Of a stretch of DNA of 64,000 bases, positions 39,801 through 52,472 are shown in pieces. Origin of the DNA: Lineus longissimus (lineage: Eukaryota > Nemertea > Pilidiophora > Heteronemertea > Lineidae); contig NC_088313.1 in assembly GCF_910592395.1 (NCBI RefSeq), forward strand, positions 3,290,501 through 3,354,500, written 5' to 3'. Numbering within the stretch: the first letter of the stretch is position 1; each line of letters opens with the position of its first letter. Both the position numbers and the translations under genes were made by a program. The notes beneath the pieces were generated by a model. The model was given only the letters and a program-made list of their open reading frames with translations. It searched no databases and was not told the DNA's origin.

Positions 39801-41619
39801 GACAAATCACTTGTACATCCCTGGCGTAAATACGTCTAAAATGGTAATTCTCTGGTGTGTTCCCCCGCTGTGTGCACCTGTGCGTCGGCTAACACCCACA
39901 TCTATTGGTTGCCAGTGGATCACGTACTACGCCATCGTGATTAATTAGCGACAATAAACCTTCTGCATTGACACTGCAATTCCACCTGCCGTCAGTTGCT
40001 GGATCCGCTTGTAAGAGAGATATTTTGCCGTGTGATTGCTAAATTAGGATGAGTATGCAGCTAACTTTGAGATCAGGATGCAATACTGTACCAGCATTGA
40101 CAGGAAAAACGAAACAATGCAACACTGAGAAACAATGCAAAAATGGTATGACGATCCCTCAATATTCACTATTCAACGTGCTAAATGACTTCTTATTATA
40201 TGTTTATATATACGTGTTGATATAATGTCACCGAAGTTCTGTCATGTCAATAATTTTAGACGTCCCTAGTATTGGCAGTGATTGAAATAAAGTATATTGC
40301 TATATAATTCTACATACGCCTACTCCTAGTAACATGTTGAAGCGAGCATATTAAGTCTTGTAAGACTTCGTTGGATAAAGGTAACACCGTTTTGTAATTT
40401 GCAGTTAGAACTTTTCGAGTTAAAAAAATTCCGATAACAACTGACTGTATCCTTTTGACCTTTGAAAATATTCTGAAGTCTGATAAGTCTGGACTAACTG
40501 GCAGTGGGAAATAAACGTTCTCTAAATCAGAAGTTGAGACTGTTGATTCTACCTGACTCAATTCAAGCATGTTTGTTATTTTCAGCGCCTATACTACATG
40601 CTGATTTATTGCCCACGAAAGCAGGTGAAAAATGGTGTCTGTAAAACAAGAAACGAATCGAAACCGAAATGAAACAAAAACGAGTCCAGCGAACGATTCT
40701 GGTCTGAAGAGCGGGACAGAGAATTTCGACCGGCAGTTTATGTTGACACGTGCAAATTAACAATTTCGACAACTTCTGGCTAAATACATGTACAGTTAAA
40801 TTCGGAATTTAGGATGGCAGGTCAAGAAGACAAAGAAAAGTCAGGTCAAATCTTCTAATATCATTACCGACAACTTACTCTAGAGTCTATGAATTCGTTT
40901 GGGTTATAGAGAATCAAAAATCGATTTGTTTCTACTTCGTTCGTGTCATTCGTTTCTTGCTTTAGAGACGCCCGTAGGGAAAGGTAGAATGTGGAAATCG
41001 AAGCCAATTATCTTAATAGAAAACAAGCATTAGTTGAAGATGCAGGCTTTATTCATTCTCAGACTGTTTCCTGATCTCAAGCTGTTTGTACAGAATTAGC
41101 TTCGGTAATGGTATAACGTAAAGCCCTAAATTTAAAGTCAGAAAATTCAGTGATTTACAATAAGTGCTTCGTCTTAGAATTCCATCCATTTCCGAATACC
41201 ACAAGCAATACCACGTGATTGATCAAAGAGATCACGTGACAGAAAGATCCATGCTATTAAATTTCCATTGTCGGTTTTTGTTCTTGTTTATAATGTACAT
41301 TGTGACCTTCAGTGATGTCACGTCACTTCAGATTTTGCCTGAAAGAGAGAAATTATCAAAAACGACAGAACAATAATAATCCTCATCCTCATCCACTTCA
41401 ACGGCAGTTATACCCTTTGTTATCACTTTGATTGGTAAATACCCTTTGCTACCATTTTAGTAACATATACATACATTTCATTTCCTTTGAATGGTGTTGC
41501 AGCTAGGAGCATCATTCTAAACCAACCAAACACTTATTTGTATACTTGTAGAAGGGACTTAATGGAAGTTTGAAACACAATTCAAAACATCAATATGGCG
41601 CTGCTGTCATAATAGATGT
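36866..41619. other. Intergenic DNA, nothing recognised
   Basis: About 4.8 kb, AT-rich. Open frames are short and unrelated to any family I know. A paired inverted E-box, CACGTGAT at 41212-41219 and ATCACGTG at 41231-41238, is the only regulatory-looking motif noted. Confidence 0.5.
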
Positions 41620-41965
41620 ATGAATGAATGAATGATATTTACCTTTATATACCGCAAAATCCAAATTTTGCTCTAATGCGGTGTTCCAAAATATCGTCTG
41701 AACAGATGGGTTTTTAGCCCGCACCTGAAAATAGCAACAATCTTAACCTTTTTAATCTCAATGCTGATTCCAAAGTCTGGCCGCCTGTACAAGGAAGCTC
41801 CTGCCACCGTACGTCTCCAGGCGATACCTGGGGATCCTCAGGAGACATTTGTCTTCGGACCTCAGGGATCGCCCGGAGTCACAGGATGGGAGGACCTCAG
41901 ATATGTAAGCAGGGGCAAGTCCGTTTCTTGCTTTGTATATGAGGAGCATTGTCTTGAACACTATA
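41620..41965 (-). pseudogene. 5'-truncated CR1/L2-like LINE, reverse-transcriptase C-terminus and 3' tail
   Basis: On the minus strand, 41961-41758 encodes the end of a non-LTR retrotransposon polyprotein: YKARNGLAPAYI, then RSLR and LWN motifs typical of CR1/L2/jockey-group reverse-transcriptase C-termini. A one-base shift follows LWN, and the ending resumes in another frame (FRCGLKTHLFRRYF, close to 41685-41730). Then come a short 3' UTR with a GCGGTATATAAAGG hairpin region and a (CATT)n tail at 41620-41635. Only the last few hundred bases are left, the usual result of incomplete reverse transcription. It is dead: frameshifted, with no catalytic domain. Confidence 0.85.
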
Positions 41966-41986
41966 CGCTCACGGATTGGTATTTGT

Positions 41987-42016
41987 GTTATATGTACATG
42001 TACATGTACATATAAC
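41987..42016. repeat. Perfect 30-bp palindrome
   Basis: Bases 41987-42016 (starting GTTATATGTACATG and ending CATGTACATATAAC) equal their own reverse complement without a spacer. The core is a (TACATG)n run. The site lies 22 bases beyond the truncated end of the neighbouring LINE fragment. It could extrude as a cruciform or be a simple-repeat product. Confidence 0.9.
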
Positions 42017-42924
42017 TGAATGTCCTTTTGTTCTGTGCAAACCGAGGAATGACTCTCAATTAATCCAGTGTGAAATACCGGTTGGTTGCCTTAGAAAGCA
42101 ACTTTTAATACTTCCCCATTGTTACAATCCTGACAACTTTCGTCACCGTCATTTTAATCCTCGCCATTCACCTCTGCATCATCACCGCTGGCTAAGCAGT
42201 CTAGCTCTATTGTTTCTAGTATAATTCAACAAGAAATCAGAGCTAGGTGTGCAGCGATCTTAATCAGCCCCAGGGGATCCTTCAATCATTTCTTCACCAT
42301 CTCCATAAAGATGATAATCCACTTGGTAAATACGCCATTGTTAAGAAATGAAACTTTGTGGTTTCCGAGAGATGGATGTCTAAATATCAATTTCTTATTC
42401 ATAACGCCTGGTCTGACGCCTTGCTTACACGAACACGATAAAAGTCATCATAGCTCTCATACTGCTTTTTAAATCCCATAATGAATACGCAATACACCAC
42501 GACTTTTATTTTGATTGTCTCTTGATGTGAGAGATCAAAATCGGCTGATAGATCGAGACGAATTTCTTGAGGCAGGTAAACGAAAACGCGTTTTCTTCGC
42601 ATTGTAAAATGAATGGATGCAGATTGTTCTCTTTTTGTGTAAGCTGTGTGATGTATGACTTTATAATGCTTTGTCAGTTGCGATATTCTTAGTGAGAACG
42701 GAAAGGCATATATTTTGTGGAGAAATTTTATTCTACCAACAGCATGATCTATGCGTGTTTCACTGCGAAAATAGTTGACTGTTCCGCTCAAACTTGCACT
42801 GGATGTTGACTTAGAAGTGAGATGAGAATATATTTAAGGCGACCTTCCAACTTAAGAAACGAAATCTACCATCCGATTTCTAGCTTAGGAAATAAAGCAT
42901 TTCCTTGTTCCATTCAACAATCTA
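42017..42924. other. Intergenic DNA between two LINE fragments
   Basis: No gene recognised. A 130-codon minus-strand open frame (42399-42791) has no recognisable motif. Confidence 0.45.
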
Positions 42925-43126
42925 TCGAGGCGTTTCAAACCTCGTGTCCGTTGGCTAGACAATGACTTTGGTGTGTCACGTAATAAACTGGGTATGATAG
43001 CAAGAACAGAGGACCTGATCCGCCTTGCAGAGGACCGATCCCTATGGTGCCAAGTAGTCATGCATGCAGTGTCGCCCCAATGGCCTAACAGCTGCGGGAC
43101 ATGATGATGATGATGATGATGATGAT
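42925..43126 (+). pseudogene. 5'-truncated LINE 3' end with (ATG)n tail
   Basis: A plus-strand frame from about 42925 to the stop at 43102-43104 reads like the C-terminus of a LINE endonuclease/reverse-transcriptase: KPRVRWLDN, then LIRLAEDRSLW and VVMHAVSPQWP. The [PR]RxRWxD...AxDRxxWRxxV pattern is common to the ends of several non-LTR clades. Directly after it comes a perfect run of eight ATG triplets (43101-43126), a typical short-repeat LINE tail. The fragment is in frame over its 56-60 codons but lacks all catalytic parts. It is a different family from the fragment at 41620 (other strand, other tail). The clade is unresolved. Confidence 0.75.
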
Positions 43127-45989
43127 AGCAAGAGAACGGCTATGATTTTCAAGTATTGCAGTTGTAAAAGATACCAAATTGTCGCACACCAAGCTTTGCT
43201 GATAACAAAATTAACGCCCTGATCAACCCAATCGTACTTTTGATACCGAAATTTAAAGGGTAACTCGTGTCAAATTTCACCATATAATGTTTTAGCTGTT
43301 TTTGACAAATGACTACGTCACTTTCTCATAAATCGGTAAGGTTTTCGAATCGAAATGCACATTTTCTAGAAATTGATGGTTTAATCCGGCCCGGACGGCT
43401 CGCTTCGACGACGTTTTCGTTGATGACGTCACAACATGAACATTTTCGCGGTCGCGGTGGTTTACATTCAGCGATTTTATAATAAATCTAATCAAAAATG
43501 GAAAATTTGAGCTTTACATTTGTGATCAACAATTAAAAACGGACGTATTTCCGCAAAGTTGTAAATCACATCATAGTATCACTTAAAGATACTGCATTTT
43601 CTTCATTATATATATCATGAAAATGAATTTAACTTAAATGCGATAACTCCCTGGTACAGCACAAAACCATCGCATTTAACACCAGACAGCATTTTTACAT
43701 CAAAACGTAAAACGTTACATTATGCAAGAACAAAAAGGTCAACCAATTAAAATGAAATTGCCGTTACCAGGTTACCGCAAGATTCGATGCCGAAGAGCGT
43801 TATCTTTGAAGAAATACCGAGTTCAAAAACAAAGACTTGAGAACAATTAATCTGAGTGATTGCCTGAATGCATTATGATCAAGGTAGATTGCTAACGTGT
43901 CAAGGATCAACTTTAAACAAAGTCGTTGAGAAATACTGACGTGCCGTCGCTAACCAATGGTAAATCTGATGGAAATCTATTCTTGGTGAGGGCGACCATT
44001 TGACCAAGGGTTCCTTTGATGACGCGAAAAGGAAGACGATTAAAAATATGAAATATTGTCTTTTTTCTGCTTAGTTGTCTTGTGATTTGGCAGCGACTGA
44101 TGTTAACCGAGTCTGATCTTCAACGAATTTCTTCACATTGTAAAATGGAATGGAGAAAATGTTGTTATCTAACAATTCTTGTAGACTAACAGTTTCATTA
44201 TTGACAACCCTTATCTTTGAAAAATGAGACAGTTGCTCGTCCAGGGCAGGCATACATGTAAGGCATTGATTAAAACAGGGTTTCTCTCATTCCTCAAAAG
44301 CAAAACTATCGGTTTAAGATTACAGATTCAGTCATCACTGGCTCAAATCTGAGCAGGTCTAACTTGAGGGAGAATAAAACTTATATCATCATGCAGCATC
44401 GATGGCAGATAACCCCCTTTTTGCAAAGAGAGTATTCCCAACAGTGAGCACCGTAATCCCACTGCTAGGGTTGTTCAAAGTGAACTTAGTTCAAATGGTC
44501 TAACTGCGACGAACTCGAGGGAAGTGATTCGTCTCTATTCCCAGTGTTCTTGTGTATCATTTCACGCGTTGAAAAGGGATTAGATGTCAGATATAAATGC
44601 TTAAGCGAGCCATGTTCCATCCTTAGCGCGTATTTTCAGTGTCATGGGTTTTATGACCGTAGATCGAGGAGGCAGCTATCGCTTGAATATGAGTTGTCAC
44701 CGAATCTCTGGGTTGAAATGAAACCTCGGGCGGCAATTTTTGAGATGCAATTCAACTTTATGACCAATTTAATCATATCTTTGAATACCTTCTTCTGATC
44801 ACCAAATGACAGAACTCTATCAGTTAGCAAAACAAACTTTCTTTGGAGATGATATTTTCATTGTAAAGAGAAATGTACATGGTGATAGCCGATAAACTGT
44901 CCACATCATAACTTTCAATCAGCTGCAGAATTAAAAATAGCTATCAAATAATCATATACCTTTTTTTCTAGGCTTCTCTTACTGACACGGCTTACCGGGT
45001 ATCGCCTTGTCAATTGGTTATAACGAAGCTATTTTGAAAGTCGTACTTCCTCCTTTAAAGTATCCATTAGTAAGTTAAGAAACCGTTGGCACAAGAAGCA
45101 AAGCCAGTACAAAGAGGCTGATGTTGTTATTGGAACAGCGTCCGTAACATGAGCAGGGGTGAAAGGAAACTATACGACTTCTCAAATGTCAAAGGTTTGA
45201 CACCAACTGGTAGTTTGTTCGGGCCAGGAGGACGTTGGGCTTTGATGGCTCCGAACTTACATGTACTTTTCTGGACACAGTGAGTCACACGGATTCTATT
45301 TGATATTTCAGAATAAAATAGAGTTGCTAATAAAGGTTCCAAGCAAACGTATGTATGAAACCTTGTATGACTGATATTGATTTTCATTAAAAAAACGCCT
45401 GCAGTTCAGGCATATCATTTCGCGAAACCTTGTGCATTTTGATTAGAAAAAGAAATTACGTACATTTGAACTGTAATGACAGCGTACAGACAGGTTACAG
45501 ACAAAAGTTTTAGGTGCATGTAGTTTGTAGAACTTTTTGACTTAATCTCTAAATATTTACCAATACTCGTTCAATGAGTGCAACAATGAACAATGGAAGG
45601 ATTCGACGCGGATGTATCTTTTTATATTTTTCATATGAAACAATGTAGCCATGGTTCCCGACTACTCTTCCGTGTTACCTTTGTATGTAACAATTAGACG
45701 TGTTTTCCGATGGAGCAGTCTCCAGTCCACCGGGGAACAAATTGATAAATAACTACACGAAGGATGGTTTACCTTCTCACCTTGTGTAGAATTAATTAAT
45801 GTTTACTATGTCAGGGTCAACACGGACAAGCAGAACTCGTAATTGAAGCTGGCGCGGGGAGATGTGCTGAGAATTGCCGTGGCAAATTGAGGCAATGAAT
45901 TAAAAATGCCAAGCCCCGCGATCTTACTTTATATCATCCGTTTGAAAGAGGTTCTTACCCTGACGATTAGGAGCCTTTGTGGACTATGT
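43127..45989. other. Intergenic DNA, nothing recognised
   Basis: About 2.9 kb. A CpG- and CRE-containing patch at 43380-43465 (GATGACGTCAC, TTTTCGCGGTCGCGG) stands out from its AT-rich surroundings and may be a relic of a DNA element. Otherwise nothing is supported. Confidence 0.45.
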
Positions 45990-46150
45990 CGCCGGGACTC
46001 TCGGCTAACGGTCCAGGGGTGCCCGGTTTAACCCCACAGTCGGCGTAAGGCCGTTAGAAGACATATTTGCCTAACTTGCTTAACTCCACCCTGGTGATAA
46101 TGGGCGTAACGGTCAGAGGTGCTCAGGTTAGAGCCGACTGAGCAGTTCAT
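45990..46150 (+). repeat. Weak direct repeat, period about 101 bp
   Basis: Two similar blocks, TAACGGTCCAGGGGTGC at 46006 and TAACGGTCAGAGGTGC at 46107, are each followed by a CGG/CAGGTTTA or GGTTAGA stretch and a GTCGG or GCCGACT segment. The patch is GC-rich against its AT-rich surroundings. Similarity is modest, so this is a weak call. Confidence 0.35.
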
Positions 46151-46593
46151 CCGATTTGAACGCTTTCAGGCAAGGCGGGGTAAAGGGTGAAGTGCGTGTA
46201 TACAGTATTCACTTGGAGTGAAGTCTGCATACTTTGTTTATCGTATTGATATAGCTCACTGTGATTTAGAGGAAACCTTGGTTGTGGGATTTATTCGACC
46301 AGGAGGATAATGTGCCTATTCGCCTCCATGCACCTCCACATCTAGTAACAGACTCAATGCTGATCACTAATAACGATTTCCGCAAGTGTTGTGAGGTGGT
46401 TTTGGACATGTCTACAGTTGCATTCAGTTTGGGTGAGATCTTCTTTGCAGTCTGAAATCAGTGTGTATTTGAGTTGTAAAGTTCAGGTTCAGGGGTTTTC
46501 AAGATAAAAATGATATTGATAATAATGATATCAATAATACTAATAACAGTACATGAATGAATAAAAAAAGTAATTGAAGAGAAAAAAAATGTT
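46151..46593. other. Intergenic DNA, nothing recognised
   Basis: No gene supported. The AT-rich end (46510-46560, with repeated ATAATGATAT-type words) may be the 3' body or tail of the tRNA-like element that follows on the minus strand. Confidence 0.4.
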
Positions 46594-46669
46594 GGGAATA
46601 GACGGGGAGTCGAACCCGTGACCACCAGATCGAAAGTCCAGCATTCTAACCGTTGAACCACAGAGGTCT
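46594..46669 (-). pseudogene. tRNA-Glu-like pseudogene or tRNA-derived SINE head
   Basis: On the minus strand a D-arm-like GTTCAACGGTTAGAAT is followed by an anticodon stem CTGGA/TCTGG with loop CTTTCGA (anticodon UUC), then the box-B/T-arm GGGTTCGACTCCCC. The D-arm resembles tRNA-Glu. The two ends (GAGGTCT and GGGAATA on the plus strand) do not pair as an acceptor stem, and the T-stem has an extra base, so it is not a working tRNA. Minus-strand sequence beyond the 3' end has a T8 run that would stop RNA polymerase III, then an ATT-rich tail, as in a short SINE. Confidence 0.65.
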
Positions 46670-49600
46670 TTATGTTAGGGTGAAGATTTTCTTCGCGTCT
46701 AATAGCAAGGCTATAGCGATATGAACCAGAGTATCTGAATTTGATGAACCTTTATACAACAGAGGAAGATAAAATCTCTTCCACAAGCGATGCTAAGGTG
46801 GACGTGATAGGCATATGGTCAAGAGAGGTTTCCAATATTGATGTATCGTCCAAGAATGCTCACATAACTTCGTCGTATGGATGATTTCTTATGAATGTTG
46901 TCAATCGGTAATGCATTTTCCTTATAAGTAAGCTATGAGCTCATTCTGTAAATCGAGTAGGTTTTTCACAGCGTGTGATGAAAGCATTTTCCCAATACGA
47001 ACACAGTTGATCATAACGGGTTCGGAAGAAAAATACCTAATTGTCGTCAGAGTCATTCATACATGATAGTGAGGAAAATGGCACGATTATTAGTTATCAC
47101 TCTCCTATCAAAAGGAGGTAATTACTAGGTAATTATCTATGCGCATGTCCAGTATTAAGGTCGTGTTTCAAACTATGCTAAGACGGCATCACTGGATGCG
47201 GGGACATTGCGCCGCAATGAGAATTCTCTGGGAGTCTGTTTGAAGGTTTCATATAATTAGATGTCCACAAGTGGTTGCTTAATTGGGTAGAAAACGTGGC
47301 TATTCTCTGAACACAGTAGCCTGTGATACAAGAATTTACATGTGATACAACTTTGGCGTCCAAAAAACCCAGTGAGAGGAATTTCATGCCACCTTGAATT
47401 CGTCCGTTCTATGTGTATATGAGTTAACTCTGAAACTACAGTTGAATACGTCGCTTACTTAGTATCAATATCATCCTGAGGAAATCAGTCTGGGGTTTGC
47501 AAATATGGTTCCGCAATGCCAATATGATCCTCTATGGTAAACAAAGTGAAAGAAGCCATCATCTAGAAACTTTTCCCGGAAACAAATATTCAAGTGCAGA
47601 ACACAATGGAAAACACCATATCTTGTCGAAGATAATTTTCTGAGTAAACAGCGCAACATCTTAGGCAGTGGAGAAGGATGTTTCGAGTGTTATTTGTTCG
47701 GTAGACGACTCGATAGAAACAATATGTTACTATGTGAGATTCGTTGGTAGACACTAGGGAAATAGGAAAATGTTGTTTACATAAGACTGATAAGACTAAT
47801 GTGCCTACGGCAGGATTCTCATGCCTTTTTATTGAACAATAGACTTCTTTGAAAAAGATCCATGGTAAACATTTGAAGAAGGTAGCAGACACCCGAAGGA
47901 CATTTTAAGAAGACACACTGGAAGGTCACAGGATATAGTTGAACCTGAGCCTATGAACCACCATTCTATATCTTTATCTGAATGCCATATGGTATCTTAC
48001 ATTTACTATCGACTTCACTTTAAATGATATGTTTGAATTTTAAGCGTAGAACCATATCGCTTTCAATATACAGGATTATTTTTCACTTAGATATAAGAGT
48101 CAAAGTCATTCCATGAGAAACTGCAGTAAACACCGACTGATTCAGAATTGAAAGATCAATTTGCTTCATGTTCTCGTTTTGACCTCGTAGATCCACTTTT
48201 TCCTTTTTTGGTTTTTACAATGTAATTGATAGCAAACGTACACATCTTGACTTTGGGTTTGGTTGGACGAATTCCCATCGAGAGATACCATAACATTGGT
48301 ATCGACTAGAAAAAAGTATCAGACACGAAATATCAATTTTGTAGAGTATGTCTGAGCAACATGGCGGTGCATTCACTAGTCACCAGATACCATTGAAGAC
48401 TTGTCCCATTTCCCAACTAATCATCACGTCTAAATCAATTACAACGGGAATATCTATTCATTATCAGAAACAATGAGCTCTGACAGTCTGAAACGATATG
48501 TCGCTATTTTCGACTCTTAATGAGGCGACTTTCCTGAACCTCATGGTCATTTTCGATGTGGGTAATGAGAAGATGACAATGACACATTCGATGTAGCTAT
48601 ATGCTTAGATAATAGGCGGTCATCGAACCGAATGCCTTTGTTTTAGTGAGCTAATGAGGCGCAGGAATAGTTACAATATTACCCAAGTGCGTTGGGGTCA
48701 TCTATTGACCGTTGTTACTGTCAATGATGATGAATCACCTCGGCGATAAAACATAAATATCCTCTTTTCTCATCTTTGTTTTGTTGTCCTGTCAGTGTGA
48801 CGTGATTGGCGCATTGTTGGCATGGAATTGTATTCAGCGAGGGAATGGTTCGATTCTTTGCCAGAATAATCGTATTCAATTCTTTGTTTATGGTCGAGGC
48901 TCTCATTGTTCATATGAGGAGGGTGTTGCTGTTGAAAAAGCTGGGACTTATTGACTCGTTTTAGAAGCACAAATTTTTTTCACCACGGCATTAAGATCTT
49001 TCTGCCGACATCTTTTAACTGTTGTTTCTGTCATCTTCGCAGCGCCCTCGAAAATCAAATCTCAAATCACCACAAACCCAGAAAAGTTCTTCGACAAAAC
49101 ACTATCCACCTTTGATTTCTTGTCATTTTCATTTATCTTTCCCGTTAAATGTCTTGCATCATGTGATCCATCATCCAATAATCGATTTAACCATTACTAT
49201 CACCATAACCCGATACCATTGATCAGTTTCCTTTGGGCGTTTTAATTTCAGTCGTGTCATTTCAACCTGGAGGTTGGTCGGGTATTGAATTCATTCGAAA
49301 GAAGAGGGGCGCCAATTTTGATTTTGATGGTGCCACGGAACGGCACATTGGTGTGTTTACGTGATTTGCGACAGTGTGTCCCATAGTTAATCCATCATCG
49401 CCCTCGTTACTTCTGTAATAATCTAATTACTATCCATTTTTTCATACCATATTCCACGAATCGACAGACTTGAGGTTGATGTTGCGGCCGAAAGGCATAT
49501 TGCTGCGGCCGGGTGTCTTAGTCGCCCGACCAGAGTGTCAATCCATCCCGCTTGGCGAGCTTGGCTTTAAAAAGATCTGTAAGACATATTTCGTCTTGAC

Positions 49601-50090
49601 CCTTAAACATTGGTCAGTCGTATTTTCCTAACACTTCCCACAAAAATGCTGACTATGTCTGTTTCGGTGTCATCATCGTAACATCAATCGATAACGCGTA
49701 TCTATACAGTTGAAAAATCAACGTGACCGGCATTCTATTACAGCATCACTCGGCGAAGGGCGGTGAGAAGAACTCTTTTGATGAGAGTTTTTTCGTCAGG
49801 TGCTATTGAGTAGGTAGATACATATCGAGATCATCAAAGCTTGATCAGTTTTTCCTCCAATCCTGTGATATGGAAATATTATCTGAGTGAATTATATTGA
49901 TATTGGCAGGATATACTGCTTGGAGTCATGCAAGTGATTGGTTTTAGACAGCTGTCGTCTGCAGTAAATGGAAGCATTTTTAGAGTCAGGGAACAACAGC
50001 GAGATGTGAAGGAAGGCGGGAAGGATATGAGAAGAACGAAACTGTCGATAAATCGTAAGGCCAACTGCTGTAATCAGACATCTCTGATTG
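46670..50090. other. Intergenic DNA, nothing recognised
   Basis: About 3.4 kb without a gene. The open frames are under 105 codons and lack motifs. Confidence 0.5.
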
Positions 50091-50456
50091 TCGCTTCTTT
50101 ACGGCAGGCAGTGGTATCCACGGTTGTGTATGCCTAACGCATATAATGCACGAAAGGCATTATCTGTTCCAATTTACGAGATGGCCTCGTAAATTGTCTT
50201 CGTAAGAATACTACATCGGTTGGGGATCTCGTTAAAGCAACATTCCTTTAGCGGTTTTACATGTACCATGTCGCTTCTTTATAATTTTCGGCAGGCAGTG
50301 GTTTCCCGAGTGATGTATGCCCAATACATATAGTTTGCGCAAAAGGCATTATCTGTCCCCATTTACGAGATGGCCTCGTAAATTGTCTCCGTAAGAATAC
50401 TATCGATTGGGGATCTCGTTAAAGCAACATTCCTTCAGCGGATTTACATGTACCAT
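50091..50456 (+). repeat. Tandem duplication, unit about 180 bp, with conserved hairpin
   Basis: Two diverged copies run from 50091 to 50270 and from 50271 to 50456. Each starts TCGCTTCTTTA and ends TTTACATGTACCAT. The best conserved part in both is AAATTTACGAG-like sequence with the inverse CTCGTAAATTG across ATGGC: a stem of 10-11 bp with a 5-base loop, then GTAAGAATACTA and TTGGGGATCTCGTTAAAGCA. Conservation is strongest around the hairpin, which suggests that the structure or a binding site matters, or simply less time for change there. Confidence 0.8.
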
Positions 50457-52472
50457 TAGCTGATGACCGCGAGGACAGGCCATTCATTCAGTGATGTTTT
50501 ATCAACGTCGCTTACAGCGGTATTGCTTCCTGACGGCTTTGACCACAACAGAACAGGAAGATGAATGGGTCCACTGCGAGTTTTTGTCGCCGCGGTTAGA
50601 ATGCTACGAATGGGCAGTGGACATTACTCTGACGGCAAAGCATCTTTCTTAATGAATTGGGTAATCAGAGGCACACCCCGAATGATAGAGTGCCCCATGT
50701 AGCGGTAGATTAAACACTACCAATGCATTACAAAAACAAGCAGAAAGAACTAGAAAAGAATTCATTAATCATTTTAATTGGGAGGTCAGTGTGAAACAAA
50801 ATTGAAAAAAATGGATGAGAATCTGGTGACAAAGAAAACGACGCTAGTGTTTGTGACGCTGGTGTAACATTTTTTTAGTGTTTCCGTTAATAAGTGTTTC
50901 CATTTTCATAGTTTGGGAGCCCTGGACGTTGCACTAAAGGTATTGTTTGACTCAAGCAAACAGAACATAAGCCCTGAAGCTACTTAAATTTCCACACTGT
51001 AGTCGATCATGTCTTTTAAGACTCCAATAAAACACACGAGTGTCAGCTGCGTCCATCAGCTTACAAGCCCAAGAGCAAATGTCAGATCTTTACCTTCTGT
51101 TACTTTACTTCAAGGACGAAGGAAGTGTTTTTAGATTGGCATAACAGATGTTACCTTCCGATTATGTCAAAGGAAGACTATTGGAAGCAGCCTGGTAAGC
51201 CAGATTAAGTTCAACTATTAAGTCGAAGATATGAGTCTTCGCTATATACACCTTTCCAGAAATGGGGCGCTGAGTGTCCGAAATAGTGATGTCATAAGGG
51301 GAAACTAGGCCTTAGGTGGAGGGACAAAGGAGATAGTCATGGTTGACCAACACACTTGAATGCCTTTAATGACGGACAAGGGGGAAAAAGTTAGTTCCAA
51401 TGCAAGCCACCAATTTCGGGAAGCATGTATAGCTGACAATAGATTGACACATATTCACGCTTTTGACGTGATGTCTGAACACCTGCTTTTGCAATTGAAG
51501 TAAGAGACTAACTAAGACACGTTATAAACATGAGCAAAGGAATTTGTCATTGGTTTCCCATTAATTTTATCCTCAATGTTCGTTTTCTCAACGATGCAGA
51601 TATCTTTTGTATCGTTTCTTAACGATGAAGGCTACATGTATATTGTCGATGTCAGGGGCATCTTTTTTTTCTCGATACCTTGGTTTCTGACAACGTCTCC
51701 ATTTCTCAAAAAACGAACCATTTGACACATGAAACGTGAAAATACATCCGCTGTTTCGGAATTTCGTTTGATCGCAGAGCGAGTTATTCGCTTGGTTAGT
51801 CGTCCAGTGTCCTTCTTCAGGCCATTGAGCAGAACGCCATAAAATACGTGATACAAAAATTAAGAACGTTATATCCTTCAAAGGCATTGATAAATCCAAG
51901 AAGAATGAACTGATGATTGCATCATGATGAAACATTGGTTGAAAGCTTGACTTGTTTCAAATTTCGAAAACGAAAACGGGAAAACTCACTAGATCGGAAT
52001 CATGAATGGAGCATTCTCATATTTTGCTTGCATGACCTAAGGTGAGGGTTATCATCTAACCTTGTTCGTCTTTTTTTCTGATATACGCTGTACAAATATG
52101 GTGAAAGAATGGCGATAACCCTTTGAACCAAGAATACAATAATGGTGGTAATGATTAGCAATCTATCTCGCTCAGCGTTCAGCAAACCGTGTGCTTGACT
52201 CATTCTTCACTGCGCGCTTAGCTAACTCTATTTCCGTTAGCTTTAAAGGATTACTGAAATAATGAGGTGAAATTCTAGAGGGGATTTCATATGGTTACAC
52301 CATCTCGTTGAACTCGGAAGCGAATCAAACTAGTTAACACAGGTACAGAACAGAACCGTAAGGTATTTTTGTATCTCGAATTGGATGGTGTCAGGTCTGG
52401 ACAGTCAATAAAACATAGGCCTACTTCTTTCACTCGAAATGATTTCAATGGAGATTAAGGAGGGTAGACATT
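50457..52472. other. Intergenic DNA, nothing recognised
   Basis: About 2 kb. A 115-codon minus-strand frame (51588-51935) has no recognisable motif. No repeat or RNA gene supported. Confidence 0.5.

Noticed and set aside
42399-42791. 130-codon minus-strand open frame
   Set aside because: No motif or family resemblance; within chance expectation.
51588-51935. 115-codon minus-strand open frame
   Set aside because: No recognisable domain and a second overlapping frame; no support for coding.
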